Assembly: GCA_020831805.1 (NCBI GenBank)
Contig: JAFIFX010000006.1
Span: forward strand, 82,581-146,580
Direction: 5' to 3'
Source: Planctomycetota bacterium
GTDB taxonomy: Bacteria > Planctomycetota > Phycisphaerae > Phycisphaerales > UBA1924
DNA length: 64,000 nt
The stretch's first letter is position 1. Each line of letters opens with the position of its first letter. Both the position numbers and the translations under genes were made by a program. The notes under the pieces were generated by a model that saw nothing but the letters and a program-made list of their open reading frames with translations, was not told the origin of the DNA and ran no database searches. Positions 7,888-16,893 of this stretch are shown one piece after another.

Positions 7888-8582
7888 CACGCAACCTCCT
7901 CGGCGGCCCGGCCCATCGGAGCCTGCTTCGCGTCCTTGCCGGTCTGGGAGGTCGGGCCGCTCAGCCAGGCCTCCAGGTCGGCCTTGTCGATCACCAGATA
8001 GCGGTGGTTGAGCATGTTGAACGCGGTGAGCTGATCGGCCCGGCACAGCTCGACCGAGTCGATGTTGCGGGCGCTCAGCCGGGCGTTCTTGCTCTTCTCC
8101 GCGTCCCCCGAGAGGGCCACCAGGGCAGACTGGTCCACGCCCATCGCGGCCAGCAGGTCGGTGAAGGCCCGGGTCTTCGGGGTGTCGAAGTGCAGGCCGT
8201 CCACCACCCGGACCTCCTGGTCGAGCAGCTTGGCCAGGAAGGCGTTGCGGTTCGCCTTCCGACGCATCTTCTTGGGCATGTCCTTGCGGTAGTCCTCGCG
8301 GGTGCGGGTCTTCTGCTTGGCGTGACCGCCCTTGCGGAACTGGGACACCTTCTTGTCGCCGTGGCGAGCGTGCCCGGTGCCCTTCTGCTTGTACATCTTC
8401 TTGCCGGTAAACGCGATCTCGGCGCGGTTCTTGGTCCGCGCAGAGCCCTGCCGCAGGTTCGCGTGATACATCACGAACGCCTGCTTGAGCAGAGTCGCGT
8501 TGACGGTCTCACCCAGCGCAACTTCGTCGACCGACATGGTGCCGGCCTCCTTGCCCTGGATGTCGTAGACGGGGACTTCCAT
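7887..8582 (-). CDS. rplD: 50S ribosomal protein uL4
   Basis: uL4 lines the exit tunnel; in E. coli it also represses its own operon. The 231-residue product has the core segments HANLRQGSARTKNRAEI and KKMYKQKGTGHARHGDKKV-like extended loop and the RKANRNAFLAKLLDQ helix. A short Ala/Lys-rich C-terminal tail (after about residue 212) exceeds the family average. The first gene after an unusually long 351-base gap from rplC, it is coupled to rplW by a one-base overlap. Confidence 0.96.
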   Translation of the reverse strand: MEVPVYDIQGKEAGTMSVDEVALGETVNATLLKQAFVMYHANLRQGSARTKNRAEIAFTGKKMYKQKGTGHARHGDKKVSQFRKGGHAKQKTRTREDYRKDMPKKMRRKANRNAFLAKLLDQEVRVVDGLHFDTPKTRAFTDLLAAMGVDQSALVALSGDAEKSKNARLSARNIDSVELCRADQLTAFNMLNHRYLVIDKADLEAWLSGPTSQTGKDAKQAPMGRAAEEVA

Positions 8583-8933
8583 GAGTCTTTACCTCGCCCG
8601 ACGCCTTCCGGATCTCCCCGGGCACCGTGCCCGGCGGAGTTCGCTTTGCCTCACCCGGTTCTCGGCTGTCGCTTTCGCACCCCCGAAAACTCGGGAGCGC
8701 CGACAACGCGGGGTCGACTCGGCATATGGCCCGTTCAGGTCGAAACGGGCCAGGGTTTCACTTGTCGCCGCCCGGTGGTTTCTCAACCAGACCTTCCGGG
8801 CCGTGCAGGGTCGAGATCATTGACCCGTCCCTGACAGAAATCAATCTTTCACACGCCCGAGACCCCAACTTTGTCGGTCCCGGCCGCCCCACCCCGCTCA
8901 TCAACCAGCCAATCAGCCAGCCAGAACAGCCGC
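8583..8933 (-). promoter_or_regulatory. Long rplC-rplD spacer with a perfect hairpin, possible leader or internal regulatory region
   Basis: This 351-base stretch lies inside an otherwise compact operon. No convincing gene is present: the open frames in it lack family resemblance and ribosome sites. It contains a 9-bp perfect inverted repeat (8727-8735 pairing with 8744-8752, loop of eight bases) built on GGCCCGTT/AACGGGCC. No T-run follows it, so it is not a simple terminator. By analogy with known uL4 leader regulation it could host an attenuator or internal promoter, but that is speculation. Confidence 0.4.
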
Positions 8934-9623
8934 TCAGCCCTTCTGGACCTTGCTCTTGTAGAGCCGGATCGCCGGGCGGATTTCCACCCAGGCCTTGTTG
9001 TGGCCCGGGACCGGGCCCTTGACCAGCAGCAGGTTGTTCTCGGCGTCGATCCGGACAATGTCCAGGCTCCGCACGGTCACCCGCTCGTTGCCCATCTGGC
9101 CGGACATCCGCTTGCCCTTCTTGAGCTTGCCGGAGTGGCCGCGGTTGGTCGCGTGACCGCCGATCGAGCCGGGCGAGCGGTGCTTTCGCTCGACGCCGTG
9201 GCTGGCCTGCTGGCCCTTGAAGTTGTGCCGCTTCATCGTGCCCTGGAAGCCCTTGCCCTTGCTCGTCCCGATCACATCGACGAACCGGACGCCCTCCAGA
9301 GCCCCCAGCGTCAGCTCCTGCCCCAGCTCGTAGTTGCCCAGGTCCTTCTCCGGAACACGGAACTCCTTGTGGTGACGCAGCGGGGCCGAACCGGCCTTCG
9401 CGTCGTGCCCGATCAGCGGCATCGTCGAGTTGCGGGGCTTGATGTCCCCCGCGCCGATCTGCACCGCGGCGTACCCGTCAACATCCGGCGAGCGGACCTG
9501 GGTCACCACATTGGCCCCGACCTGGATCACGGTGACGGGAACGGACACGCCCTTCTCGTCGAACACACGGGTCATGCCGATTTTCTGCCCGATCAGGTGG
9601 GCGCCGGAGGAGGAGAGCGTCAT
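8934..9623 (-). CDS. rplC: 50S ribosomal protein uL3
   Basis: uL3 is an early 23S rRNA binder near the peptidyl-transferase centre. The 229-residue product has GQKIGMTRVFDEKGVSVPVT at the N-terminus and the conserved signature FQGTMKRHNFKGQQASHGVE followed by HRSPGSIGG, with KKGKRMSGQMGNERVTVRSL near the end. The length is slightly above average. It is separated from rpsJ by a terminator-like hairpin and from rplD by a long spacer, so its transcription may differ from its neighbours. Confidence 0.97.
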   Translation of the reverse strand: MTLSSSGAHLIGQKIGMTRVFDEKGVSVPVTVIQVGANVVTQVRSPDVDGYAAVQIGAGDIKPRNSTMPLIGHDAKAGSAPLRHHKEFRVPEKDLGNYELGQELTLGALEGVRFVDVIGTSKGKGFQGTMKRHNFKGQQASHGVERKHRSPGSIGGHATNRGHSGKLKKGKRMSGQMGNERVTVRSLDIVRIDAENNLLLVKGPVPGHNKAWVEIRPAIRLYKSKVQKG

Positions 9624-9708
9624 CTCAGTACCTTTCAGCCCCGGTTCGGCCGGGCTCCGCTTCGTGCCCCCGGCCCCGTCGGGGTCGCGGCAGAGGAAGA
9701 TTTGCGTA

Positions 9709-9736
9709 AAAAAACCCCGGCGCTTCCGCGTCGGGG
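9709..9736 (-). terminator. Rho-independent terminator or attenuator between rpsJ and rplC
   Basis: On the minus strand a 9-bp stem with one mismatch (CCCCGACGC against GCGCCGGGG, loop GGAA) is followed immediately by six T residues. It begins nine bases after the rpsJ stop codon. Structurally it is a classical intrinsic terminator, yet it lies within the S10 operon, so it probably acts as a partial terminator or attenuator that makes rpsJ mRNA more abundant or regulates the rest. Confidence 0.75.
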
Positions 9737-9744
9737 CTTCTGGA

Positions 9745-10053
<309 letters not shown>

Positions 10054-10212
10054 CGAATCTCCGTCCTCATGCGGCCAAGCCGCCGGTCGGGCCGACCACC
10101 CAACCCGTTCCAATCCGGGCCAAGCCGTCGGCGAATCAGTCCTTGGGAACGCCGCACAAAGCGACGAGTTCGGCACAAAGCCAGCGTCTCTGCGACCCCG
10201 GCTGAGCCAAGA

Positions 10213-10240
10213 AGCGTAGACACCCATCCCCCCGAGTCAA
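10213..10240 (-). promoter_or_regulatory. Weak candidate sigma-70 promoter for the S10 operon
   Basis: In the 313-base divergent spacer upstream of rpsJ the minus strand has TTGACT (10240 down to 10235) and, after 16 bases, TACGCT (10218-10213). The -35 element is good (5/6); the -10 element matches only three positions. This is the best candidate I found; nothing else recognisable lies in 10054-10366. Confidence 0.3.
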
Positions 10241-10366
10241 TCCGCCCTGTCCGGCCCCCATATCCTTTTTTGACCTTCCGCCCGCCGTCCGCGGCTTTCC
10301 TCCACCCGCCCGGCCTTTCCGACCGAATCAGAGTAGGACCAGGACACCCCACCCCGGAGCCGAACC

Positions 10367-11845
10367 ATGCCCAAGACACCCCCCACGGCCTCCGCCCGCC
10401 AACCCGTCCGCCGGATGGCCCTTTTCGCCGCGGCGGTCGCTCTTAGCCTCCCGGCCTTGGCCGCCGCCCAATCGAGCCAGGGGTCTTCATCCCAAAGCCG
10501 TTCCGCCGAGCCGGTCGGCGTCCGCCTCCAGAATCAGGCGACCCGCATCGACCCCCTCGACCTGTCCTTCTTCCTCCCACAGGGATCCGTCGCAGAGACG
10601 ACCAGCTTCGGGGCCAACGCCACCATGGGGGTCGAGCTGCCCAACAAGCTCGGCGTGCTGGTCATCAAGGGCCAGCGGTCCAACAACAACGAGCTGACCG
10701 TCAAGGAAGTCGCCGACTCCATGATCGAGCAGCTCCAGCAGTCCCGCGGCGTCGAGGACGCCCGCACCGGCAACTTCCGGTCCGCCGCCACCCTGATCGA
10801 CCGCTCGAACGTCCGGGTCTCCGGCCTCTCCGGGGAACGGTTCTACCTCCGCTTCGCGCCGGGAGCCACCGGAACACCCGCGATGGTCCGCGGTATCTCC
10901 ATCTTCCGCACCGAGCCCGGCCGCTTCATCATCTTTGACCTCATGACCGAATCCGACGGATTCGACACCGCCCGACGCGTCTACGAGACGGTCGTCGGCA
11001 CCGCCCAGATCACCGATCGCGATGCCCTGGCCGCGCGCCGTTCCACCGCCATCGCCAACCTGCGTGCCGTCCTGGATTCGCTCACACCCGATGACCTCAA
11101 GCGCATCGCCGAGCGGTACCCGGAACGCTGGGAGCGCCTCCACACCCCCGCCGCCTCCGGCGACGAGATGGACGCCACCGAGCACGGCTACCGACGCATC
11201 CGCATCCGCACCGGCGTCCGCGGCGAGGTATCCGGCAGACCCGAACGTACCTGGCGGGCCGGGGACCGAATCCCGGGACTCATCGTTCAGCTCGACGCCA
11301 TGGCCCTTGAGTCCGAACTCCGCGTCGACACCCGCGCTATCTACTTCGTGTCCGAAGACTTCAAGGAAGAGTCCTGGACCGTCAAGATGGCGCTGCGCCA
11401 GGGCCCCACCACCACCGAATCGAGCATCACCGGCGCCCGCTCCGGCACCAGCATGACCGTGCAGCTCCAGCAGGGCTCTTCCTCCGCCCCCATCGTGACC
11501 CGCCCGGTGATCCAGGGCGAGGGCTACATCTCCCAGGCCATCATGCACATCCTCGCGCCGATCCTGGTCGAGAATGCCGAAACCGGCCCCTACGCCGGCT
11601 ACGCCTACAACCCCTCCACGAACACCATCTCCCTCCGATGGGACACCGTCGAGCAGCCCGCTGACAAGCCCGGCCTCTGGATCATCCGCTCCCGCCCAGA
11701 CGACAACACACCCGCGGTCAACCATGTCTTCAACGCCCGCGGCGACCTCATGCGGTCCGAAATGCACAACAGCCGCCTCTGGGAGCCGATCACCCTCGAC
11801 CGCCTCGTCAACCTCTGGCGTCGCAAGGGCCTCCCCCTCGAGTAA
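10367..11845 (+). CDS. Secreted protein of unknown function
   Basis: I do not recognise this 492-residue protein. It has a Sec-type signal peptide: a basic N-region (RQPVRR), a hydrophobic stretch MALFAAAVALSLPALAAA about residues 17-34, and a likely cleavage after AAAQ. The mature protein is a mixed alpha/beta sequence with no cysteine-rich or membrane segments; residues about 60-200 (FFLPQGSVAETTSFG, ADSMIEQLQQSRGVEDARTG) suggest a compact domain often seen in lipoproteins that handle small surface ligands, but this is only impression. CGGAG lies seven bases before the ATG. It is separated by 128 bases from an exported M28 peptidase in the same direction, possibly co-expressed. Confidence 0.75.
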   Translation: MPKTPPTASARQPVRRMALFAAAVALSLPALAAAQSSQGSSSQSRSAEPVGVRLQNQATRIDPLDLSFFLPQGSVAETTSFGANATMGVELPNKLGVLVIKGQRSNNNELTVKEVADSMIEQLQQSRGVEDARTGNFRSAATLIDRSNVRVSGLSGERFYLRFAPGATGTPAMVRGISIFRTEPGRFIIFDLMTESDGFDTARRVYETVVGTAQITDRDALAARRSTAIANLRAVLDSLTPDDLKRIAERYPERWERLHTPAASGDEMDATEHGYRRIRIRTGVRGEVSGRPERTWRAGDRIPGLIVQLDAMALESELRVDTRAIYFVSEDFKEESWTVKMALRQGPTTTESSITGARSGTSMTVQLQQGSSSAPIVTRPVIQGEGYISQAIMHILAPILVENAETGPYAGYAYNPSTNTISLRWDTVEQPADKPGLWIIRSRPDDNTPAVNHVFNARGDLMRSEMHNSRLWEPITLDRLVNLWRRKGLPLE

Positions 11846-11973
11846 CCCCCCCCACGCACCATCGCGTGTGATAGACTGACCCCGCAACCGTTCCGCAACC
11901 GGCGCGGTTCATCCAACTGTTCGGCCCGCTCGGGCCGCTTGTCTCATCGCAGGCCAACCCGGAGGTTCTCCCC

Positions 11974-13965
11974 ATGGGTCGCGTCCGTTCAACGGGTTTT
12001 TACGCCATCATCGCTGCTTCCGGCCTTCTCGCGGCCTGCCAGACCGCCGCTCCACGCGCCGAGAAGCTCCAGCCCCAACCCCAGTTCGAACGCTTCGCGG
12101 TCATCGACGGCGAACGCGTCCCCCCGCCGGACATCAAGATGGGTGACCCGGCCGTGATCCAGGCCATCCTCGAGGAAGGCAAGAACAACACACAGGTCAT
12201 GGCCCTGCTGACCGAGATGTGCGAAACCTTCGGCGCACGCCTGACCGGCTCGGCCGCCAACGAAGGCGCCCAGCACTGGGCCCTGGACCTCTTCCGCCAG
12301 TGGGGGCTCGACGCCCACCTCCACGAGTGGGGCACCATCGCCACCCGCTTCGACCGCGGACCCAGCACCGGAAGCGTCTACCGCGCCGGCGGCGGCGACC
12401 GCGACAAGATCCGCGATATGGAGTTCACCACCCTCTCCTGGAGCCGCGGCACCGACGGCCCGCTCCGGGGCCCAGCCATCATCATGCCTGATTCCCTCGA
12501 GGCGTATGAGGCCAACGCGGGTTCCTTCGAGGGCGCCTGGGTGCTGCTCGACCCGGACTACTCCGGCCGCCGCGGCATCCGCTCCGTCGGCTTCCTTATG
12601 CGCGAGCACATGCAGCTCCGCCACCGCATCCGCGAGCAGCTCACCGGCCCAGACCCCGCCGAAGATGAGGCAGACCGTCCCGCCCAGGCCTGGTCCGGCA
12701 CCCTCGATTACAACGGATCGGCCGTCCCCGTCGAGATCGTGCTCACCAGCCTCGGCGAGTCGCCCCAGGGCACCATGTCCATCCCCAACTTCCACACCGG
12801 CGCCATCCATGACGCACGCCTTGAGAACAACAACCTCCGCTTCCGCTTCGCCCACGCCATGGGCACCTCCGAGATCGAGTTGGCCATCGACGGCGACGCC
12901 GCCACCGGCACCTCCAAGGCCGAGAGCGGCAATGTCTTCGACATCGAACTGACCCGTTCCGACGAGCCCTCGTCGCCCGGCCAGACCGAGTTCGAGGACC
13001 CCATCCTCGCCCGGGTCCTCGCCGAGAACCCAGCCGGCTTCATCTCCAGCTCCAAGGACCACCGCGTCTGGACCACCAGCGCCAACGGCTGGCGCGAGCG
13101 CGTCATCGACGACTACCCCATCGATATCGAGGTCAATGTCCGCGAATCCGACCACGACTTCATCACCGCCCGCCTCGCCCAGGGCACCCCCGTGGACATC
13201 GAGTTCGACCTGCCCCACACCCTCGTGCAGGGCCCCATCCCCGTTTACAATGTCATCGCCGAGATCCGCGGCACGCACTACCCCGACGAGGTGATCATCA
13301 TCTCCGGCCACCAGGACTCCTGGGACGGCCCCGGCTCCCAGGGCACCGTCGACAACGGCACCGGCACCGCCGTCGCCATCGAGGCCGCCCGCATCCTCTC
13401 TACCGTCGGCGTCCGCCCCAAGCGCACCATCCGTTTCGCCCTCTGGTCCGGCGAGGAGCAGGGCCTGCTCGGATCCCGCGCCTATGTCCGCGAGATGTCC
13501 GCGGAAGAACTCTCCAAGGTCTCCGCCATGTTCGTCGACGACGGCGGCACCAACTACCAGGGCGGCCTCCCCGCCGCCGACTTCATGGTCGACTACCTCG
13601 CCGCAGCGACAAGCTGGTCCAACGGCCACTTCTATTCCGAGACCGACGGCGAGCACATGCTCGTCAACATCCGCCCCACCGGCGATCGCATCCGCACCCA
13701 CGGCGGCTCCGACCACGCCGCCTTCAACGCCGTCGGTGTCCCCGGCTTCTTCTGGGACGAGATCGGCCGCGCCGACTACCGCTTCGCCTGGCACACCCAG
13801 AACGACCGGCTCGACCAGGCCATCGAGGAGTACCTGATCCAGTCCGCCACCAACTCGGCCATCACCGCCTACAACCTCGCCAACGCCCCGGGCCTGCTGC
13901 CCCGCTCGGCCCCGGAGACCGAGGCCGAAGTTCAGGCCGAGCAGACCGCCGCCGCCGCGGACTGA
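11974..13965 (+). CDS. Lipoprotein M28-family zinc aminopeptidase/carboxypeptidase
   Basis: This 663-residue exported peptidase belongs to the M28 family, which removes N- or C-terminal residues with two zinc ions. A lipoprotein signal ends in the lipobox LLAAC (Cys22). The catalytic domain is C-terminal: GHQDSWDG (about 444-451), TVDNGTG (Asp near 460), SGEEQG (catalytic Glu pair near 493), VDDGGTN (near 521) and GGSDHAAF (last His near 581) give the full zinc ligand set. Residues about 60-400 form an inserted or accessory region typical of PA-domain-bearing members, not clearly classified. CCGGAGG lies before the start. A strong terminator follows. It probably degrades extracellular peptides. 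Confidence 0.9.
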   Translation: MGRVRSTGFYAIIAASGLLAACQTAAPRAEKLQPQPQFERFAVIDGERVPPPDIKMGDPAVIQAILEEGKNNTQVMALLTEMCETFGARLTGSAANEGAQHWALDLFRQWGLDAHLHEWGTIATRFDRGPSTGSVYRAGGGDRDKIRDMEFTTLSWSRGTDGPLRGPAIIMPDSLEAYEANAGSFEGAWVLLDPDYSGRRGIRSVGFLMREHMQLRHRIREQLTGPDPAEDEADRPAQAWSGTLDYNGSAVPVEIVLTSLGESPQGTMSIPNFHTGAIHDARLENNNLRFRFAHAMGTSEIELAIDGDAATGTSKAESGNVFDIELTRSDEPSSPGQTEFEDPILARVLAENPAGFISSSKDHRVWTTSANGWRERVIDDYPIDIEVNVRESDHDFITARLAQGTPVDIEFDLPHTLVQGPIPVYNVIAEIRGTHYPDEVIIISGHQDSWDGPGSQGTVDNGTGTAVAIEAARILSTVGVRPKRTIRFALWSGEEQGLLGSRAYVREMSAEELSKVSAMFVDDGGTNYQGGLPAADFMVDYLAAATSWSNGHFYSETDGEHMLVNIRPTGDRIRTHGGSDHAAFNAVGVPGFFWDEIGRADYRFAWHTQNDRLDQAIEEYLIQSATNSAITAYNLANAPGLLPRSAPETEAEVQAEQTAAAAD

Positions 13966-13993
13966 CCCCTGCCTTGAATCCAAGCACCTCCAA

Positions 13994-14019
13994 GGCCCGG
14001 CCGACGCCGGGCCTTTTTT
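13994..14019 (+). terminator. Rho-independent terminator after the M28 peptidase gene
   Basis: A perfect 8-bp stem (GGCCCGGC/GCCGGGCC) with a CGAC loop is followed by six T residues, 28 bases after the M28 stop codon. It ends transcription just before ruvB. Confidence 0.9.
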
Positions 14020-14064
14020 CTGTTCATGCCCGGCCGCCGCGACGACCCGATACACTCAACCCAT

Positions 14065-15117
14065 ATGGCCACCGAACGCCTGATCTCGCCCGCCCAGTCC
14101 CCCGAAGAGGAATCGGCCAACTGGGCCCTGCGCCCGCGCAGCCTGGACGAGTATGTCGGCCAGCACGAACTCGTTGAACGCATCCTGATCGCGGTCGAGG
14201 CCGTCCAGGCCCGCACCAAGGCCCGCCAGGACGGCTCCCGCGAGCACCTCGAGCATGTCCTCCTCCACGGCCCCCCCGGCCTGGGCAAGACCACCATCGC
14301 CCATGTCATCGGCGCCGAGCTGGGCACCCGCGTCCACACCACCTCCGGCCCGGCCCTCGCCCGCGGCACCGATTTGGTCGCCGTCCTCACCCGCCTCCAG
14401 CCCGGCGATGTCCTCTTCATCGACGAGATCCACCGGCTCCCGGTCGCCGTCGAGGAGTTCATCTACCCCGCGATGGAGGACTTCCGCATCGATGTCTGCC
14501 TGGACACCGGCCTCAACGCCCGCACCGTCCAGATCAACTGCGCCCCCTTCACCCTGATCGGGGCCACCACCCGCGCCGGCCTGCTCTCTTCACCCCTGCG
14601 CTCCCGCTTCGGCATCACCCACCACCTGCGCTACTACGACACCCCCGAACTCGTCCGCATCCTGGCCCGTTCCTGCGCCATGCTCGGCGTAACCGACGCG
14701 CAGCCGGACGCACTCGAGCGCATCGCCGACCGCTCCCGGGGCACGCCCCGCATCGCCAACCGCCTGCTGCGGCGCGTCCGCGACTTCGCTGATGTCCGCG
14801 CCGGGGGGCGCGTCTCCGCCGCCATCGTGGACGAGGCCCTCCGCCTCGAGGGCGTCGACGAACTCGGCCTTGACAACCTCGACCGCGCGTATCTCAAGAC
14901 CATCGCTGAGATCTACCGGGGCGGCCCCGTCGGCCTCGAGGCCGTCGCCGCGACCATGAACGAGGATGCCGGCACCCTCGAGGATGTGGTCGAGCCCTAC
15001 CTGCTCCAGATCGGCTTCCTCGCCCGCACCCGGCGCGGCCGCACCCTGACCGCCCGCGCGTGCGAACGCCTGGGCATCAGCCCCCCGGCTGACCCAGAGC
15101 AACCCCAGATGTTCTGA
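14065..15117 (+). CDS. ruvB: Holliday junction branch migration ATPase RuvB
   Basis: RuvB is the AAA+ motor that with RuvA drives branch migration of Holliday junctions. The 350-residue protein has Walker A GPPGLGKT (about 70-77), Walker B LFIDEIHR (about 116-123), the sensor-1 segment LIGATTRAG, the arginine finger region LRSRFGI, and the C-terminal winged helix ending LTARACERLG. Length is typical. The ATG at 14065 is used; a longer frame from 14026 lies in the spacer. ruvA and ruvC are not adjacent, so the resolvasome genes are dispersed here. Confidence 0.96.
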   Translation: MATERLISPAQSPEEESANWALRPRSLDEYVGQHELVERILIAVEAVQARTKARQDGSREHLEHVLLHGPPGLGKTTIAHVIGAELGTRVHTTSGPALARGTDLVAVLTRLQPGDVLFIDEIHRLPVAVEEFIYPAMEDFRIDVCLDTGLNARTVQINCAPFTLIGATTRAGLLSSPLRSRFGITHHLRYYDTPELVRILARSCAMLGVTDAQPDALERIADRSRGTPRIANRLLRRVRDFADVRAGGRVSAAIVDEALRLEGVDELGLDNLDRAYLKTIAEIYRGGPVGLEAVAATMNEDAGTLEDVVEPYLLQIGFLARTRRGRTLTARACERLGISPPADPEQPQMF

Positions 15118-15150
15118 TGCGAACCGGCCGCCCCGCCGAGCGGCCCGGAT

Positions 15151-15909
15151 TCAACGCCTGACGAACGAGGTGACCAGGATCTCCTCGGTCTGCTCGGTCA
15201 GGTACAGGATGCACCCGTCATTGGGCGAGAGCGTCAGCTTGCCCTGCACCAGCGACGCGGCGACCTCGATCGGCACCGACATCATCGACGACCCGCAGAT
15301 GTACTCGTGCCGCTTGCGGTCGACGACCTCCAGCGGGGCCATCGCCTCGTCGCCGCGCTGGGCCAGCAGCTCCTCGTAGATCCGCAGGGCGTCGGCGGGC
15401 ACCTCCGAGGCGAGCTGCTCGCGCTGGGCACGCAACTCGGCCAGCTTCCCGGCGATCTGGTCGGCCCGCTCCTGGCGGTCCGTCTCGGCCACCGAGCGAA
15501 CCTTTTCACGCTCCGCCTTGGCGGTCTGCAGCTCGCCCAGCCGCACCTTGATCTCCTCGATCTTCTCCATGTGGGCGAGCGCTTCGTCCTCAAACGAAGA
15601 ACGCTGCTCTTTCAGGTTGTTCACCTCGCTGAGCAGCGCCTTGTATTCTTTGTTCGTCTGGGCGGCGTTCATCTTCTCTCGCAGCCCGTTGATCTTCTCT
15701 TCCAGCCGCTTGCTCTCCCCCTCCGCGTTCGCGGCGGCCGCCTGCAACTGCCGGAGCTGGGCCTCCAGCGACGAGGCACGCGTGGCGATGTCCGCAAGCT
15801 GCCGGGTCTGCTCGCCGAGGAACCGCTCCGCCGCGTTCAGCCGCGTGCTCAGACCCCGGATTTCCTTGTCAACTCGGAACAACGCCAGCAGCTTTTTGGT
15901 CACCGTCAT
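15151..15909 (-). CDS. Coiled-coil protein with degenerate C-terminal zinc ribbon (CdsZ/DUF164-like)
   Basis: This 252-residue protein is a long antiparallel-type coiled coil (about residues 5-175, heptads such as LEAQLRQLQAAAANAEGESK and the KEYKALLSEVNNLK motif typical of the DUF164/CdsZ family) followed by a small C-terminal domain. In the family the end holds two CxxC pairs (zinc ribbon); here only two cysteines survive (YICGSSMMSV and NDGCILYLTE), so zinc binding is doubtful although the family's GRILY-like strand is kept as GCILYL. Members are general cytosolic proteins of unclear role. It is convergent with ruvB. Confidence 0.8.
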   Translation of the reverse strand: MTVTKKLLALFRVDKEIRGLSTRLNAAERFLGEQTRQLADIATRASSLEAQLRQLQAAAANAEGESKRLEEKINGLREKMNAAQTNKEYKALLSEVNNLKEQRSSFEDEALAHMEKIEEIKVRLGELQTAKAEREKVRSVAETDRQERADQIAGKLAELRAQREQLASEVPADALRIYEELLAQRGDEAMAPLEVVDRKRHEYICGSSMMSVPIEVAASLVQGKLTLSPNDGCILYLTEQTEEILVTSFVRR

Positions 15910-15986
15910 CCAGCCCTCCCGCCGACCGATGCGGCCGGCATTGGAGTCATGTTAGCACGCCCGAGCCTGCCGTTCACGCCCGCGGC

Positions 15987-16871
15987 TCACACCGCCAGCG
16001 CGTGCAGCAGCCAGAACGCCAGCGGCGCCACCAGCACCGGCGAATCGATCAGGTCCAGCACGCCGCCGAAGCCCGGCATCGATGAACCCGAGTCTTTTAC
16101 CCCAGCGTCCCGCTTGAAGAGGCTCGCCGCCAGATCGCCAAGCTGGCCGAACGCACCAAACAACGCCCCCATCGCCGCGCCGGCCGCCACGCCCACCCCC
16201 GAGATCCCCGTCCTGCCCATCCACCACGCCCCCACCGCGCCCGCCGCCCCCGCGGTGATGAGCCCCCCGGCCAGACCCTCCCAGGTCTTGCCCGGGCTCA
16301 GCCACGGGATCATCTTGTTCCTGCCGATCGTGGTGCCCGTGAAGTACGCCCCGATATCGCAGAACTTCACGCACGCCAGCACCCACACCAGCACCCAGAT
16401 CGGGTGCTCACGCCGGATGAGCACCAGGAACCCCGGCATCAGCCCCATGTAGACATGCACGAGAAGCACGGCCCCCGCCACCGCCACCGCGCCGCTGGTC
16501 GTCCTGTTCCGCACCGAGTAGAGCAGACCCAACGCCCAGCTGAGCACCGCCGCCCCCGCGCCGAGACCCAGACCGGCCACGCCCGTCATCCCCTCGGCCC
16601 CGAACGACATCACCGACACGCCCAGGAGCGCCGCCAGCACCGCCGGCGTGGTCTGGATCTCGACCCCTTTGGCCCGGAGGATCCGCGCCACCTCGCGCCC
16701 GCCCATCGCGCCCAGCAGCATCACCACCGGCACCAGCAGCACCGCCGGGGGCACGGTCTCGCGACCGGGCCACCAACCCGCCGGCCGGCCCTCCAGCCAC
16801 TGATCCACCAAAGCCATCCCCGCGATCGCGAGGATCAGCACCGTTCCCAGGCTCAGTCGCTGCTTCAGCAC
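15987..16871 (-). CDS. cdsA: Phosphatidate cytidylyltransferase
   Basis: CdsA makes CDP-diacylglycerol from phosphatidate and CTP at the cytoplasmic membrane, feeding phospholipid synthesis. The 294-residue protein has about eight hydrophobic segments. It shows the diagnostic C-terminal signature (GQLGDLAASLFKRDAGVKDS, then MPGFGGVLDLIDS) and an upstream DIGAYFTGTTIGRNKMIPWL segment with SPGKTWEG. It follows uppS with a 22-base gap, the same pairing seen in many bacteria, so uppS-cdsA are probably cotranscribed with purA. Confidence 0.95.
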   Translation of the reverse strand: MLKQRLSLGTVLILAIAGMALVDQWLEGRPAGWWPGRETVPPAVLLVPVVMLLGAMGGREVARILRAKGVEIQTTPAVLAALLGVSVMSFGAEGMTGVAGLGLGAGAAVLSWALGLLYSVRNRTTSGAVAVAGAVLLVHVYMGLMPGFLVLIRREHPIWVLVWVLACVKFCDIGAYFTGTTIGRNKMIPWLSPGKTWEGLAGGLITAGAAGAVGAWWMGRTGISGVGVAAGAAMGALFGAFGQLGDLAASLFKRDAGVKDSGSSMPGFGGVLDLIDSPVLVAPLAFWLLHALAV

Positions 16872-16893
16872 GGGCGGGAGGATAGCCGACCGG

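Noticed and set aside
8589..8786. 65-residue frame in the rplC-rplD spacer
   Set aside because: No good ribosome site, no resemblance to a known protein, and composition similar to random GC-rich sequence.
11989..14055. 688-residue open frame antisense to the M28 peptidase gene
   Set aside because: It is a shadow frame of GC-rich coding DNA: the opposite strand encodes a full peptidase with catalytic residues and a terminator, while the antisense product is low-complexity Gly/Ala/Val/Asp-rich with no motif.
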